DNA from: JAHIQC01 sp964565645
GTDB taxonomy: Bacteria; Actinomycetota; Coriobacteriia; Anaerosomatales; JAHIQC01
Assembly: GCA_964565645.1 (NCBI GenBank)
Contig: CAZMFQ010000007.1
Span: 1-64,000, forward strand
DNA: 64,000 bases
Direction: 5' to 3'
In this document: piece after piece, positions 18,780 through 27,834 of the stretch
Numbering within the stretch: position 1 is the first letter of the stretch
How the letters are laid out: every line of letters begins with the position of its first letter
The notes under the pieces: generated by a model
What the model saw: the letters and a program-made list of their open reading frames with translations, nothing else
Databases searched by the model: none
What the model was told of the DNA's origin: nothing
Position numbers and translations under genes: made by a program

Positions 18780-19721
18780 CTAGTCGCGCAGCGACTTGCC
18801 GGTCAGGTGCAGGAACACGCTCTCGAGATTGGGCTCGATGACCTCGGCCGAGTGGACCTTCTCGCCGGCCGCCGTGAGCGCGGAGACGATGCCGGCAAGC
18901 GCCGCGCCTCCGTCGGCCGCGAGAACCTCGAGCGTGGCATCCGCGCGCTCGGCCTTGCTCACACCGGGCACGGCGCGCACGGCCGCCAGCGTGGAATCCG
19001 CCAGCGTGTCATCCACACCGATTCGCACGATGTCCGCGTCGCCGACGAGTTTGCGCAGCTCCTCGATGGTCCCCATCGCGATCACCTTGCCGTGATCGAC
19101 GATGGCGACGCGGTCGCACAGGAACTCGACTTCCTCCATGTAGTGGCTCGTGTAGAGCACGGTCATCCCTGCCGCGTTGAGCTCCTTGACCTGCTCGAGG
19201 ATGTGGTTGCGGCTCTGCGGGTCGATACCGACCGTCGGCTCGTCCATCAGGAGCACCCGCGGCTTGTGCAGGATGCCCGCGGCGATGTTGATGCGGCGCT
19301 TCATGCCGCCCGAGTACTTCTCGATGCGCTCCTTGGCGCGATCCGCGAGACCGGCGAGTTCGAGCGCTTCATCGACCGCCGAGGAGAGTTCCTTGCCAGA
19401 CAGGCCGTACATCCGGCCCCAGAACTGCAGGTTCTCTTTCGCCGTGAGTGTCGGATACAGCGCGATCTCCTGGGGCACGACACCGAGGACCTTCTTCACG
19501 GCAACGGGCTGCTTGCGTACCGACGCGCCATCGACGATGACGTCGCCGTCACTCGGCTCGAGCAGTCCCGAGATCATCGAGATGGTGGTCGTCTTGCCGG
19601 CACCATTGGGGCCGAGCAGGCCGAAGACCTCGCCCTCGGCGATCGCGAAATCGACATGATCGACCGCTATGAGATCGCCGAAGCGCTTCGCGAGCCCTTC
19701 GACGCGCACGATATCGCCCAT
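18780..19721 (-). CDS. ABC transporter ATP-binding protein (ABC-2 exporter)
   Basis: About 313 residues from the ATG at 19721, which sits just after a strong GGTGGAGG site; frames opening at 19766 are less likely. Walker A is GPNGAGKTTTI, the signature YSGGMKRRINIA, and Walker B VLLMDEPTVGID, followed by a switch His in YTSHYMEE. The C-terminal 90 residues form the extra domain seen in CcmA/DrrA-like ATPases. It energises the two downstream permeases. It is divergent from the TrkA gene. Confidence 0.95.
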   Translation of the reverse strand: MGDIVRVEGLAKRFGDLIAVDHVDFAIAEGEVFGLLGPNGAGKTTTISMISGLLEPSDGDVIVDGASVRKQPVAVKKVLGVVPQEIALYPTLTAKENLQFWGRMYGLSGKELSSAVDEALELAGLADRAKERIEKYSGGMKRRINIAAGILHKPRVLLMDEPTVGIDPQSRNHILEQVKELNAAGMTVLYTSHYMEEVEFLCDRVAIVDHGKVIAMGTIEELRKLVGDADIVRIGVDDTLADSTLAAVRAVPGVSKAERADATLEVLAADGGAALAGIVSALTAAGEKVHSAEVIEPNLESVFLHLTGKSLRD

Positions 19722-19897
19722 CGGTCCTCCACCCATCGGCGCTTCCAGCACGTCCGATTCTAACAAAGGCCGACCCGCCTGCCCGCCCGTTCACCGACGC
19801 GTCGGACCGGGCCCCGGGCATTCCTGCTGGCGCTTTGGGCACACTCGGTACTAGCATGGGTCACGCACACCCTGTCCTCCTCGAACGGAGCGCTTCC

Positions 19898-20560
19898 ATG
19901 CATGTCGTCATCGGCGGTTTCGGCCGCGTCGGGCGTTACCTCGCCCTGCAACTCGAAGACAGCGGGCACACGGTCGCGGTCATCGACCACAACGCCGCAG
20001 CGTTCGACGCCGGGGGCCACGACCTCAAAGGACGCAGGCTCCAGGGCGAGATATTCGACCGGGACACGCTGCTCAAGGCCGGGATCGAGAAGGCCGACGC
20101 GTTCGCGGCGGTCACCAGCGGCGACAACAGCAACATCGTCGCGGCGCGCGTGGCCCAGGAACGCTTCGGGGTCAAGATCGTCGTGGCGCGCATCTACGAC
20201 CCCCGGCGGGCCGTCATCTACCAGCGGCTCGGCATCCCCACCATCTCGAGTGTCCAGTGGGCGAGCACCCGGCTGCTCGAGATGATCGAGCATCCCGGGA
20301 TCACGCTTGAGGACGCCTACGGAGGCGGCGAGGTCGTCACCGTCCAGGTCGTGGCCGACCGCGCGCTGGCCGGACGTCGCGTCGTCGATGTCCAGTACCC
20401 CGAGAAGCTCGCTGTCACGTGTCTCGTGCGCAACGGCGTGGCCCAGCTCCCGAGCGCCCGTCTCGAGGTCCTTCCGGGCGACATCCTGCATCTGACCGTG
20501 GTACGAGACGCGGTTGACGAGCTCGACAAGCTCCTCGGCACCACCAAAGGGAGGCTGTAA
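19898..20560 (+). CDS. TrkA-type potassium channel regulator (RCK_N plus RCK_C)
   Basis: 220 residues from the ATG at 19898, with GGAG 9 bases before it. A Rossmann fold opens with VIGGFGRVGRYLA (GxGxxG), and an acidic residue at the end of strand two (VAVIDHN) would bind NAD(H). A TrkA_C/RCK_C domain fills the last 80 residues. The next gene encodes a shorter RCK_N protein 3 bases downstream, and a KimA-type permease converges on the pair. The set resembles the mycobacterial ceoB-ceoC genes beside an APC-type permease. It is probably a cytoplasmic gating subunit for potassium transport. Confidence 0.92.
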   Translation: MHVVIGGFGRVGRYLALQLEDSGHTVAVIDHNAAAFDAGGHDLKGRRLQGEIFDRDTLLKAGIEKADAFAAVTSGDNSNIVAARVAQERFGVKIVVARIYDPRRAVIYQRLGIPTISSVQWASTRLLEMIEHPGITLEDAYGGGEVVTVQVVADRALAGRRVVDVQYPEKLAVTCLVRNGVAQLPSARLEVLPGDILHLTVVRDAVDELDKLLGTTKGRL

Positions 20561-20563
20561 GCC

Positions 20564-21013
20564 ATGCGCATCGTCATCGCGGGCGCCGGCAAGACCGGCG
20601 CGTACCTCGGAGCCAAGCTTCTCGACGACCATGACGTCACCCTTATCGAAAGCCGGCGCGACCGCGCCGAACGCGTCCAGGCGATGCTGTCGACCGCCCG
20701 AGTGATCGACGGGGACGCGTGCGAGCCGTCGGTGCTCGAGCGTGCGGGACTGCAGGATGCGGACCTGCTCGTGGCGGCCACCGGTGACGACGAGGACAAC
20801 CTCGTCGTAGCCATGCTCGCACGTGAGTACGCTGTGGACCGCGTCGTCGCTCGGGTGAACCACCCCGCCAACGAGTGGCTGTTCGACAAGCAGTGGGGCG
20901 TGGACGCCGCGCTCTCCGCCTCGTCGGTGCTCTGGGGGGTCGTCGAGAAGCAGTGTGTGCTTCCCGGCGTGAACGCAGACGACGACTCCGCCTCGATGTC
21001 CGTCGAGGAGTAG
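20564..21013 (+). CDS. TrkA-N (RCK_N) domain protein
   Basis: 149 residues, a single Rossmann domain (IVIAGAGKTGAYLG, then VTLIES) with a short acidic tail and no RCK_C domain. It begins 3 bases after the upstream TrkA-type gene, with GGGAGG at good distance from the ATG. The two products probably assemble together, one domain-complete and one nucleotide-binding only, as in the mycobacterial CeoC/CeoB pair. Both are cytoplasmic. Confidence 0.9.
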   Translation: MRIVIAGAGKTGAYLGAKLLDDHDVTLIESRRDRAERVQAMLSTARVIDGDACEPSVLERAGLQDADLLVAATGDDEDNLVVAMLAREYAVDRVVARVNHPANEWLFDKQWGVDAALSASSVLWGVVEKQCVLPGVNADDDSASMSVEE

Positions 21014-21049
21014 CGCGCCGGGTCCTCGGCAGGCCGAGATGTCTCGGGC

Positions 21050-22918
21050 CTACGCGCCCGCTGAACCACCCGCGGCGCAGGGGTCGTCGATGTGGTACGG
21101 CACGTCGGCGATGATGACCCCGGGCTCGCTGTAGAGCGTCTGCTTGAGCCAGAACGACGTCTTGTCGTGGAGCATGGTGTCCGCGACGTTCTCGGCGGCG
21201 TATTCGGGGACGATGACGGTGATCACGTCGTCGCAGCTCGTGCGCGGGATCGCGTGGATGTGTTCGCTGATGGGGCGGATGATCTCCCGGTACGGCGACT
21301 CGACCACCGTGAGCCTGATGCCGAACCCGGCCTCCTGCCATGCGCGCCTGAACTCCTCGGCGTCTCCCGAGATGTCGACGTAGAGCGCCTCGGTCTCGTC
21401 GGCCTTGAGGGTCTTGGCGTACTGCAGGGCGCGCACGAGTCTGCGGTCGATGGACTTCACGAGCAACACCACATGGTTGTGGAGCCTGTTCACGGACTGC
21501 CAGTTGAGGTCGGTGATCTCCTCAGGGCGCATCTTGAGCTCGGCGCGCACGCGGGCGTACTGCCGCTGCACCCACAGGAAGTAGCTCACGATGACGGGGA
21601 TGAGCAGCACCACGATCCAGGCGCCGTCGCGGAACTTGGCCGACGCGACCACGGCCAGCACGACACCGGTGGCCACGGCGCCGACCCCGTTGATGACCGC
21701 CCCGAGCTGCCAGTGCTCCTCGCGCTCGCGGAAGTGGTGGACCACCATCCCCGCCTGGGAGAGGGTGAACGATGTGAAGACGCCGATGGCGTAGAGCGGG
21801 ATGAGCCGTGTCGTCTGACCGCCGAAGATCACGACCAGCAACCCGGCGGCGAGCGTGAGCAGGATGATCCCGTTGGAGAACACGAGCCGGTACCCGCGAT
21901 CGCGCAGCTGGTGAGGCAGGTAATCGTCCTCGGCCACGAACGAGGCCAAACGCGGGAAGTCCGCATAGCTCGTGTTGGCGGCGAGGATGAGGATCGTCAT
22001 GACCGAGATCGAGATGGTGTAGTAGAGCCATCCGGTTCCGAAGATCGCGCGGGAGAGCTGGGAGATGACCGTCTCCTCGGTGGGCTGGACGCCGGCCATG
22101 ACCGCGAGCGCTGAGACCCCCACGAACAGGAACAGCAGGATGCCGGCCATCCACAGCAGTGTCTTGGAGGCGTTTCTGGCCTCCGGCTGACGGAACGCCG
22201 AGACGCCGTTCGCGATCGCCTCGACACCGGTCATGGCGGTACAGCCCGACGCGAACGCCTTGAGCACGAGGAACATCGTGAGTGCCTGGGCACCGAACAT
22301 AGCCTCCTCGGAAGGCGGGATCACTATCGGGTCGCCCATCGCGAAGCGCGCGAGTCCGGCGATGACCGTGATGCCCACGAGCACCACGAACGCGAAGGTC
22401 GGACCGGCGAAGATCGCTCCGGACTCCTTGACCCCCCGCAGGTTGGCGATCATGAGCAGCGCGATGAACCCGAGCGCGATCTCGACGCGCCAGGTGCTCG
22501 CGGCGGGCCATGCCGAAGTGATGGCCGCGACACCGGCGGAGATGGAGACGGCGACCGTAAGGATGTAATCCACGAGCAGGGATGCGCCGGCGATGAGCCC
22601 CGGACCCGAGCCGAGGTTCTCCTTGGCCACGATGTACGCACCGCCCCCACCGGGGTAGGACTTGATCGTCTGCCGGTACGACACCACGACTATCAGAAGC
22701 AGCGTGCCGACCGCGATGGCGATCGGGAGCGTGAGCTTGAGCGCCGCCGCACCGGCCAGCGCCAGAACGATGACGATCTCGCCGGTGGCGTATGCGACCG
22801 ACGAGAGCGCGTCGCTGGAGAACACGGCGAGCGCGACCGGGTTGGACAGCCGCTGATGCGCCGCCTCACGGTTGTGCAGCGGATTGCCGAGGAACAGCCG
22901 CTTCACGAATGACGCCAT
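21050..22918 (-). CDS. APC/KUP-superfamily permease, KimA-like potassium importer
   Basis: 622 residues. About twelve membrane helices occupy residues 25-450, followed by a 170-residue cytoplasmic domain. The N-terminus matches KimA (YdaO) of Bacillus subtilis closely in pattern: KRLFLGNPL, then SSDALSSVAYATGEI, SYPGGGGAYIVAKENLG and GASLLVDYILTVAVS. KimA is a proton-coupled potassium importer shut off by cyclic di-AMP. The adjacent TrkA-type genes support a potassium role. Amino-acid transport remains possible by fold alone. It lies 38 bases downstream of the amidotransferase gene and may be co-transcribed with it. Confidence 0.9.
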   Translation of the reverse strand: MASFVKRLFLGNPLHNREAAHQRLSNPVALAVFSSDALSSVAYATGEIVIVLALAGAAALKLTLPIAIAVGTLLLIVVVSYRQTIKSYPGGGGAYIVAKENLGSGPGLIAGASLLVDYILTVAVSISAGVAAITSAWPAASTWRVEIALGFIALLMIANLRGVKESGAIFAGPTFAFVVLVGITVIAGLARFAMGDPIVIPPSEEAMFGAQALTMFLVLKAFASGCTAMTGVEAIANGVSAFRQPEARNASKTLLWMAGILLFLFVGVSALAVMAGVQPTEETVISQLSRAIFGTGWLYYTISISVMTILILAANTSYADFPRLASFVAEDDYLPHQLRDRGYRLVFSNGIILLTLAAGLLVVIFGGQTTRLIPLYAIGVFTSFTLSQAGMVVHHFREREEHWQLGAVINGVGAVATGVVLAVVASAKFRDGAWIVVLLIPVIVSYFLWVQRQYARVRAELKMRPEEITDLNWQSVNRLHNHVVLLVKSIDRRLVRALQYAKTLKADETEALYVDISGDAEEFRRAWQEAGFGIRLTVVESPYREIIRPISEHIHAIPRTSCDDVITVIVPEYAAENVADTMLHDKTSFWLKQTLYSEPGVIIADVPYHIDDPCAAGGSAGA

Positions 22919-22956
22919 GGGGTCTCCCTGCTCACATGGGGTTCAGCCTTCGGACA

Positions 22957-23664
22957 CTATACGCCGAATGCCGCCGATTCCATCGCATCGAGGAGCGAAA
23001 AGAGCATCGCGTTGGCCGGTGCGAACAGGGCCCGTCTGCCCAGCATGTCCTCTGCCGAGGAGACCCACTCGCCGGGTTCGCGCAACTCCTCGGCGCAGTT
23101 CTCCGCCAATGCGGACCAGGACGCCGGGGTGGCCTCGAGATGGAACTGCAGCGCGACGACACGCCCGTCCGCGTACTCGAACGCCTGGTTGGGGGTCAGC
23201 GCGCTCGAGGCGGCTGGGACGGCCCCGGGCGGGACCGTGAAGGTGTCCCCGTGCCAGTGCAGCGTCTCGAAGGCGGGCGGCAGCACGCCGAACACGCGTG
23301 ACGCACGGCCCACTTGCGTCAACTCGACCGGGAACCAGCCGATCTCGGGCTGCGGACCTGCGAAGACCTCGCCGCCGAGCACATCCGCGAGCAGTTGGGC
23401 CCCCAGACAGACGCCCAGCACGAGCTTGCCCCCGTCGATCGCCGCACGGATGAAGCGCTTCTCCTCGGCAAGCCACGGATACTCGCGCTCCTGGTGGATG
23501 TTCATGGGGCCGCCCATCACGACGAGCATCTCGAACTCCCCGGGATGCGGGAACGCCTCGGTGTAGACGGGCGTGCCGGTCACGCTGTGACCCCGGGTGG
23601 CCGCCCACTGGGCGATGGCGCCGATGCCCTCGAACGGCACGTGCTGGATGTAGTGGACGCGCAT
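22957..23664 (-). CDS. class I glutamine amidotransferase
   Basis: About 235 residues from the ATG at 23664. The nucleophile elbow is GVCLGAQLLAD, with Cys near residue 94, and the His/Glu pair lies in ALQFHLEATP near the C-terminus. This gives a complete catalytic triad. The stand-alone format, with PFEGIGAIAQWAATRGH at the start and VMGGPMNIHQE in the first third, matches GMP-synthase-like amidotransferases (YfeJ type) that lack a synthase domain. The substrate is unknown. It precedes the KimA-like permease by 38 bases. Confidence 0.92.
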   Translation of the reverse strand: MRVHYIQHVPFEGIGAIAQWAATRGHSVTGTPVYTEAFPHPGEFEMLVVMGGPMNIHQEREYPWLAEEKRFIRAAIDGGKLVLGVCLGAQLLADVLGGEVFAGPQPEIGWFPVELTQVGRASRVFGVLPPAFETLHWHGDTFTVPPGAVPAASSALTPNQAFEYADGRVVALQFHLEATPASWSALAENCAEELREPGEWVSSAEDMLGRRALFAPANAMLFSLLDAMESAAFGV

Positions 23665-23846
23665 CAAGACCCCTCTCGGCCGGGCCGGTGATACCGATTA
23701 TCCGATTTCCAAGCGTAGCGGATTAACGGCGCATACCGTTCGTCCGAATCGGTGTTAGAACGTGATTAACATATATTTGCAATGCCTATATATGTAAATA
23801 CGTGGCGCGCCTTCCGGGCGTGTCTTTGTGCGAATGGAGGAAAGAG

Positions 23847-26057
23847 ATGGGAGTGTTTGCGGGTGTAATCGGGTTCGGGCTGTGGTCGCTCGGCATCATC
23901 ATCGGTGTCAGCGTGCTGTGGTTCGTCCTGGGCGTCAGGATCATCCGCTCGGACAAGGTCGGTATCGTCGAGAAGTGGTGGTCCGCGAAAGGTTCGCTCA
24001 AGGACGCGATCATCGCGCTCAACGGTGAGGCCGGCTACCAGCCGCAGGTCCTGCGAGGTGGCATCCACTTCCGCACGCCGTTCATGTACCGCGTGCACGT
24101 GATGCCTCTGATCACCATCCCGCAGGGCAAGATCGGGTACGTGTTCTCGCGTGATGGTGAGCCGCTCGCCCCGGCACAGACGCTGGCTCGTGTGATCGAC
24201 TCAGCGTACTACCAGGACGTGCGGGCGTTCTTTGACAATGGTGGTCAGCGCGGTCCGCAGCGTCAGATCCTGCGTGAAGGCACGTACGCCTTCAACCTCG
24301 CTCAGTTCATCATCATCACCGAGGGTACGACCTACTTCCTGCCCATGGGCAACAAGGAGGAGTTCGCCACGATCCAGTCGATGGCGAGCCACCTCCACTC
24401 TCTCGGAGGTTTCGACCCTGTGGTGATCCGTGGTGCTGACGACAAGACCGGGATCGTGACGGTACACGACGGCCCCTCCCTGCCGATGGGCGACATCATC
24501 GCCCCTGCGGTCGGAGACACGCCGGAGGACCCGCACTACCACAACAACTTCCAGGATCCTGAGGCGTTCCTGGCCGCCGGTGGTTCACGCGGCCGTCAGT
24601 ACCAGGTCCTGACCGAGGGCACGTACTTCATCAACCGCCTGTTCGCGACCATAGAGTTGATCAACAAGGTCATCATCCCGGTCGGCTACGCGGGTGTCGT
24701 GGTGTCGTACATCGGCCCCAAGGGCAAGGACATCTCCGGCGACGAGTACCGTCACGGCGAGCTGGTCGCCCCCGGCAACAGGGGCGTATGGAACGAGGCT
24801 CTGCTTCCGGGCAAGTACGCGTTCAATACCTATGCCGGAACCATCGTCATGGTCCCGACCACCAACATCATCCTCAAGTGGATCGCCACTGAGACCGGTG
24901 GTCACAGCTACGACGAGAACCTCTCGGAAGTCGAACTCATCACGAGGGACGCTTTCGAGCCGAGGCTGCCGCTGTCGGTCGTCATCCATATCGACTACCG
25001 CAAGGCGCCTCTGGTGATCCAGCGTTTCGGCGACATCAAGATGCTCGTGAACCAGACCCTGGACCCGATGGTCTCCGCGTACTTCAAGAACATCGGCCAG
25101 ACCAAGACGATCATCGAACTGATCCAGCAGCGCTCCGAGATCCAGCAGTCCTCGAGCGTGGACATGAAGGAGAAGTTCGGTCACTACAACCTCGAACTCG
25201 AGGAGGTGCTCATCGGCACGCCGAGGTCTGCGGCCGGTGACGACAAGATCGAACAGATCCTGATGCAGCTGCGTGACAGGCAGGTGGCCGTCGAGAAGCT
25301 CGAGACCTTCGAGCGTCAGCGTGTGGCGGCGGACAAGGAGCGTGAACTCAAGGAAGCCACGGCCATAGCCGAACAGCAGACGATGCTCACCCAGTCCGAG
25401 ATCAACATCCAGGTCCAGGAGAACACGGGTCGTGCGGAGTTGCAGCGTGCGGCACAGGATGCGGAGCGCGTGCGCACCCTTGCCAAGGCGGATGCCGACA
25501 AGGTCAAGGTACTTGCGTCCGGCGACGCGGAGCGCGTGAAGCTCCTTGCGGAAGCCGACGCTCGCAAGATCGCCGTGACCGCGGAAGCGGATGCCACACG
25601 CATCACGCTGACCGGTGAAGCGGACGCCAAGCGTGTGAAGGCCATCGCCGAGGCGAAAGCCGAGGAGGAGGCCCGGGTCGGTGTCGGCAAGGCCATAGCG
25701 ATCGATGAGCAGGTGCGGGCGTATGGCGGCCCTCAGCTCCAGCTGATGCAGGACGTCATGACCAAGCTCGCGATGGCCATCGAGACCTCCAAGGTACCGA
25801 TCGTCCCGAGCACCGTCGTCAACATGGGCGGTGCGGAAGGCGACGGTGCTGCCGGCAGCAACGCGTTCGGGTTGCTCATGGCCATGCTCGCGACGGAGAA
25901 GCTCGGCGAGATCACGTCGGAGACGACGCCGGCCGATCCTGCACAGCAGGAGATGGTGGCGGCGATCAAGACGAATCTTCGCGATGCGATGACCCGTCAG
26001 AGCAGCGCGCCGGAGACCACTGCGGTCGCGGTGGTCGAAGGGCCGACCGAGATCTAG
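23847..26057 (+). CDS. large SPFH/Band 7 (flotillin-like) membrane protein
   Basis: About 736 residues from the ATG at 23847, with GGAGG 8 bases upstream. One N-terminal membrane helix (about 6-28) is followed by a split Band 7 region. It contains three related units, each with a G-R-G then EGTY or PGKYAFN pattern, at about residues 130-155, 242-272 and 308-330. The SPFH core (LPLSVVIHIDYRKAPLVIQR) follows at about 370-470. A coiled coil from about 480 to 640 is rich in EADA/GEADA units. The tail PSTVVNMGG precedes a short disordered end. Such proteins build membrane microdomain scaffolds. It is longer than typical flotillins and monocistronic, with a terminator after it. Confidence 0.9.
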   Translation: MGVFAGVIGFGLWSLGIIIGVSVLWFVLGVRIIRSDKVGIVEKWWSAKGSLKDAIIALNGEAGYQPQVLRGGIHFRTPFMYRVHVMPLITIPQGKIGYVFSRDGEPLAPAQTLARVIDSAYYQDVRAFFDNGGQRGPQRQILREGTYAFNLAQFIIITEGTTYFLPMGNKEEFATIQSMASHLHSLGGFDPVVIRGADDKTGIVTVHDGPSLPMGDIIAPAVGDTPEDPHYHNNFQDPEAFLAAGGSRGRQYQVLTEGTYFINRLFATIELINKVIIPVGYAGVVVSYIGPKGKDISGDEYRHGELVAPGNRGVWNEALLPGKYAFNTYAGTIVMVPTTNIILKWIATETGGHSYDENLSEVELITRDAFEPRLPLSVVIHIDYRKAPLVIQRFGDIKMLVNQTLDPMVSAYFKNIGQTKTIIELIQQRSEIQQSSSVDMKEKFGHYNLELEEVLIGTPRSAAGDDKIEQILMQLRDRQVAVEKLETFERQRVAADKERELKEATAIAEQQTMLTQSEINIQVQENTGRAELQRAAQDAERVRTLAKADADKVKVLASGDAERVKLLAEADARKIAVTAEADATRITLTGEADAKRVKAIAEAKAEEEARVGVGKAIAIDEQVRAYGGPQLQLMQDVMTKLAMAIETSKVPIVPSTVVNMGGAEGDGAAGSNAFGLLMAMLATEKLGEITSETTPADPAQQEMVAAIKTNLRDAMTRQSSAPETTAVAVVEGPTEI

Positions 26058-26081
26058 CGTTCGTGCACCACGGCATCACAG

Positions 26082-26112
26082 AAGGGCTCCGGGAAACCGG
26101 GGCCCTTCTTCA
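26082..26112 (+). terminator. rho-independent terminator after the SPFH gene
   Basis: An 11-base inverted repeat (AAGGGCTCCGG with CCGGGGCCCTT, one mismatch) closes a GAAA loop and is followed by CTTCTT. It lies 25 bases after the SPFH stop and just before the end of the convergent nitroreductase gene. Confidence 0.85.
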
Positions 26113-26143
26113 TGTCGGCGTTGGGTACGTCCTCCGCGCCGGA

Positions 26144-26953
26144 TCAGGCCAGGACGTACTCCGCCACCTTCGGGCCATCGGCGGCGAGCTCCCAGCGCCC
26201 GGCGGCGCCCACGTGCCGCGCCGCGATCTCGAAGTGCAGCATGGCTATCCCGCAATCGAGACGCTTGGACACGCGTCGGTACGAGTCGAGCCCGTCGTAG
26301 GCGACCTGTACGCGGCCACCGGTGTACGTGAACCTCCACGGCTGCCGATTCATCGCGCTCGGCGCGAGGCGTGCGGCCTCCACGCCGGCGCGCGCCCAGG
26401 GCGGCCAGCCTTCCAGACCGGGTGCTATCTCCTCGGCGGGCTTACGCGGCTTGGGTCCGGTGGTCCTGTGCCCGTAAACCGTGCGCTCGGGAAGACTCAG
26501 CCGTACCGTCGCATGGCCGAGGGGAGATACCGCGAAAACGCGCTCCCCTGCTTCGAGTGAGACGAGTTCCAGAGCACGTGCCATCTTGAACGTACCCGCG
26601 ATCCAGCAGGTGTCGAGTCCGAGCCTGGTGGCCTCGAGCACGACCGCTTCGCCGGTGTAGCCCACGGCTTCGTCGACTCCCGGCGCTCCCGCGCACCCCA
26701 CGAACACCAACGCGCTCGGAGACCCGACGACGCGGCCGTAGGCCCCCACGATCCCCGTGAAGACCCGCTCGGGAACCTCGCGCACGACCGAGACGCGCGC
26801 CACCCCCGACGGGCGATGCGCGTGCGTGTAGGCCTCCAACTCGCCGAGGACCGCCGGTTCGATGAGCACGCCGTCGAAACTGCGTCGCGAGGAACGGGAC
26901 CGCACGGCGTCGAGCCATTCGTCCGGCGCGTCTGGCGTGGAGAGTCGGATCAC
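26144..26953 (-). CDS. nitroreductase-family protein
   Basis: About 269 residues from a GTG at 26953, chosen because GGAGGTCC lies directly upstream; the frame is open further but without a site. The FMN-binding start RSRSSRRSFDG and the paired region APSAMNRQPWRFTYTGGRVQ match the nitroreductase fold. The first half carries a second nitroreductase-like segment (EAVVLEATRLGLDTCWIAGTF). This is the two-lobed architecture of the putative TM nitroreductase family (PF14512). Substrate and electron donor are unknown. Confidence 0.85.
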   Translation of the reverse strand: MIRLSTPDAPDEWLDAVRSRSSRRSFDGVLIEPAVLGELEAYTHAHRPSGVARVSVVREVPERVFTGIVGAYGRVVGSPSALVFVGCAGAPGVDEAVGYTGEAVVLEATRLGLDTCWIAGTFKMARALELVSLEAGERVFAVSPLGHATVRLSLPERTVYGHRTTGPKPRKPAEEIAPGLEGWPPWARAGVEAARLAPSAMNRQPWRFTYTGGRVQVAYDGLDSYRRVSKRLDCGIAMLHFEIAARHVGAAGRWELAADGPKVAEYVLA

Positions 26954-27056
26954 GTGGGACCTCCGTCGGTGCAGGATGCGGGTTCGCAGCGGGTGTCGAG
27001 TTCGAACACGTGTATTCTTCCACATAGCAGGCATCGCCGATGAGGCAGGTCGGAAC

Positions 27057-27803
27057 ATGGCGTCCCCTGATCCCGCATCGCTTCACCCGGACGCGGCCGT
27101 CTCGGCCCTGGTCGAGCAGCTCCGCGCGGCGGCCGACCCTGCGAACGCTGCGGGGATGGCGCGCTTCGGCATCGGCTCCGAGGGCACGCTCGGCGTGTCG
27201 ATGACCACCCTACGTGCCCTGGCCAGGCCGGTACTGCGCATCCGCAAGAAGGACGGCTCGTGGCGCCACGAGGTCGCGGCGGGTCTGTGGGCGAGCGGCC
27301 TGCACGAGCCCCGCATCCTCGCGATCCTCATCGAGGACGCGACGCTCGTCACGCAGGAGCAGGCGCTCGAGTGGGCGGCGGGCTCCGACTCCTGGGATAT
27401 CACCGATCAACTGTGCCTGAGCCTGCTCGACCGTACGCCCTTCGCCTACGAGCTTGCCGAAGAGTGGTCTCACGACGAGCGCGAGTTCGTGAAGCGTGCC
27501 GCGTTCGCGCTGATCGCATGCCTGGCATGGCACGACAAGTCCGCCGAGGATGCAAGGTTCCTGCCCTTTCTCGCGGTGATCGAGCGCGAAGCCCGAGACC
27601 CGCGCAACTTCGTCAAGAAGTCCGTCAACTGGGCGCTTCGAACCATCGGCAAGCGCTCGGCGGCCCTGTGGGCGCCGGCGCTCGCCACCGCGCGGGCACT
27701 CGCCGCGACCGAGGATCGGACCGCGCGCTGGATAGGCAACGACGCGCGACGCGAACTCGAAGCGAAAGGGCCGAGAACCGCGTCATCAGCAGGTCGGGTA
27801 TAG
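27057..27803 (+). CDS. DNA alkylation repeat protein (AlkD-like)
   Basis: 248 residues from the ATG at 27057. It consists of HEAT-like helical repeats: GIGSEGTLGVSMTTLRALAR, then HEPRILAILIED, then FVKRAAFALIACLAWHDK and FVKKSVNWALRTIGKRS. This is the AlkD-like alkylpurine glycosylase family, whose members flip out or expose positively charged 3-methyladenine and 7-methylguanine lesions. The WD pair (DSWDITDQL) corresponds to the conserved Trp/Asp region of AlkD. It is divergent from the nitroreductase gene and followed after about 30 bases by the kinase gene. Confidence 0.88.
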   Translation: MASPDPASLHPDAAVSALVEQLRAAADPANAAGMARFGIGSEGTLGVSMTTLRALARPVLRIRKKDGSWRHEVAAGLWASGLHEPRILAILIEDATLVTQEQALEWAAGSDSWDITDQLCLSLLDRTPFAYELAEEWSHDEREFVKRAAFALIACLAWHDKSAEDARFLPFLAVIEREARDPRNFVKKSVNWALRTIGKRSAALWAPALATARALAATEDRTARWIGNDARRELEAKGPRTASSAGRV

Positions 27804-27834
27804 AGTGAGAGTACGACGCGTCGAGGGGGAGCCG

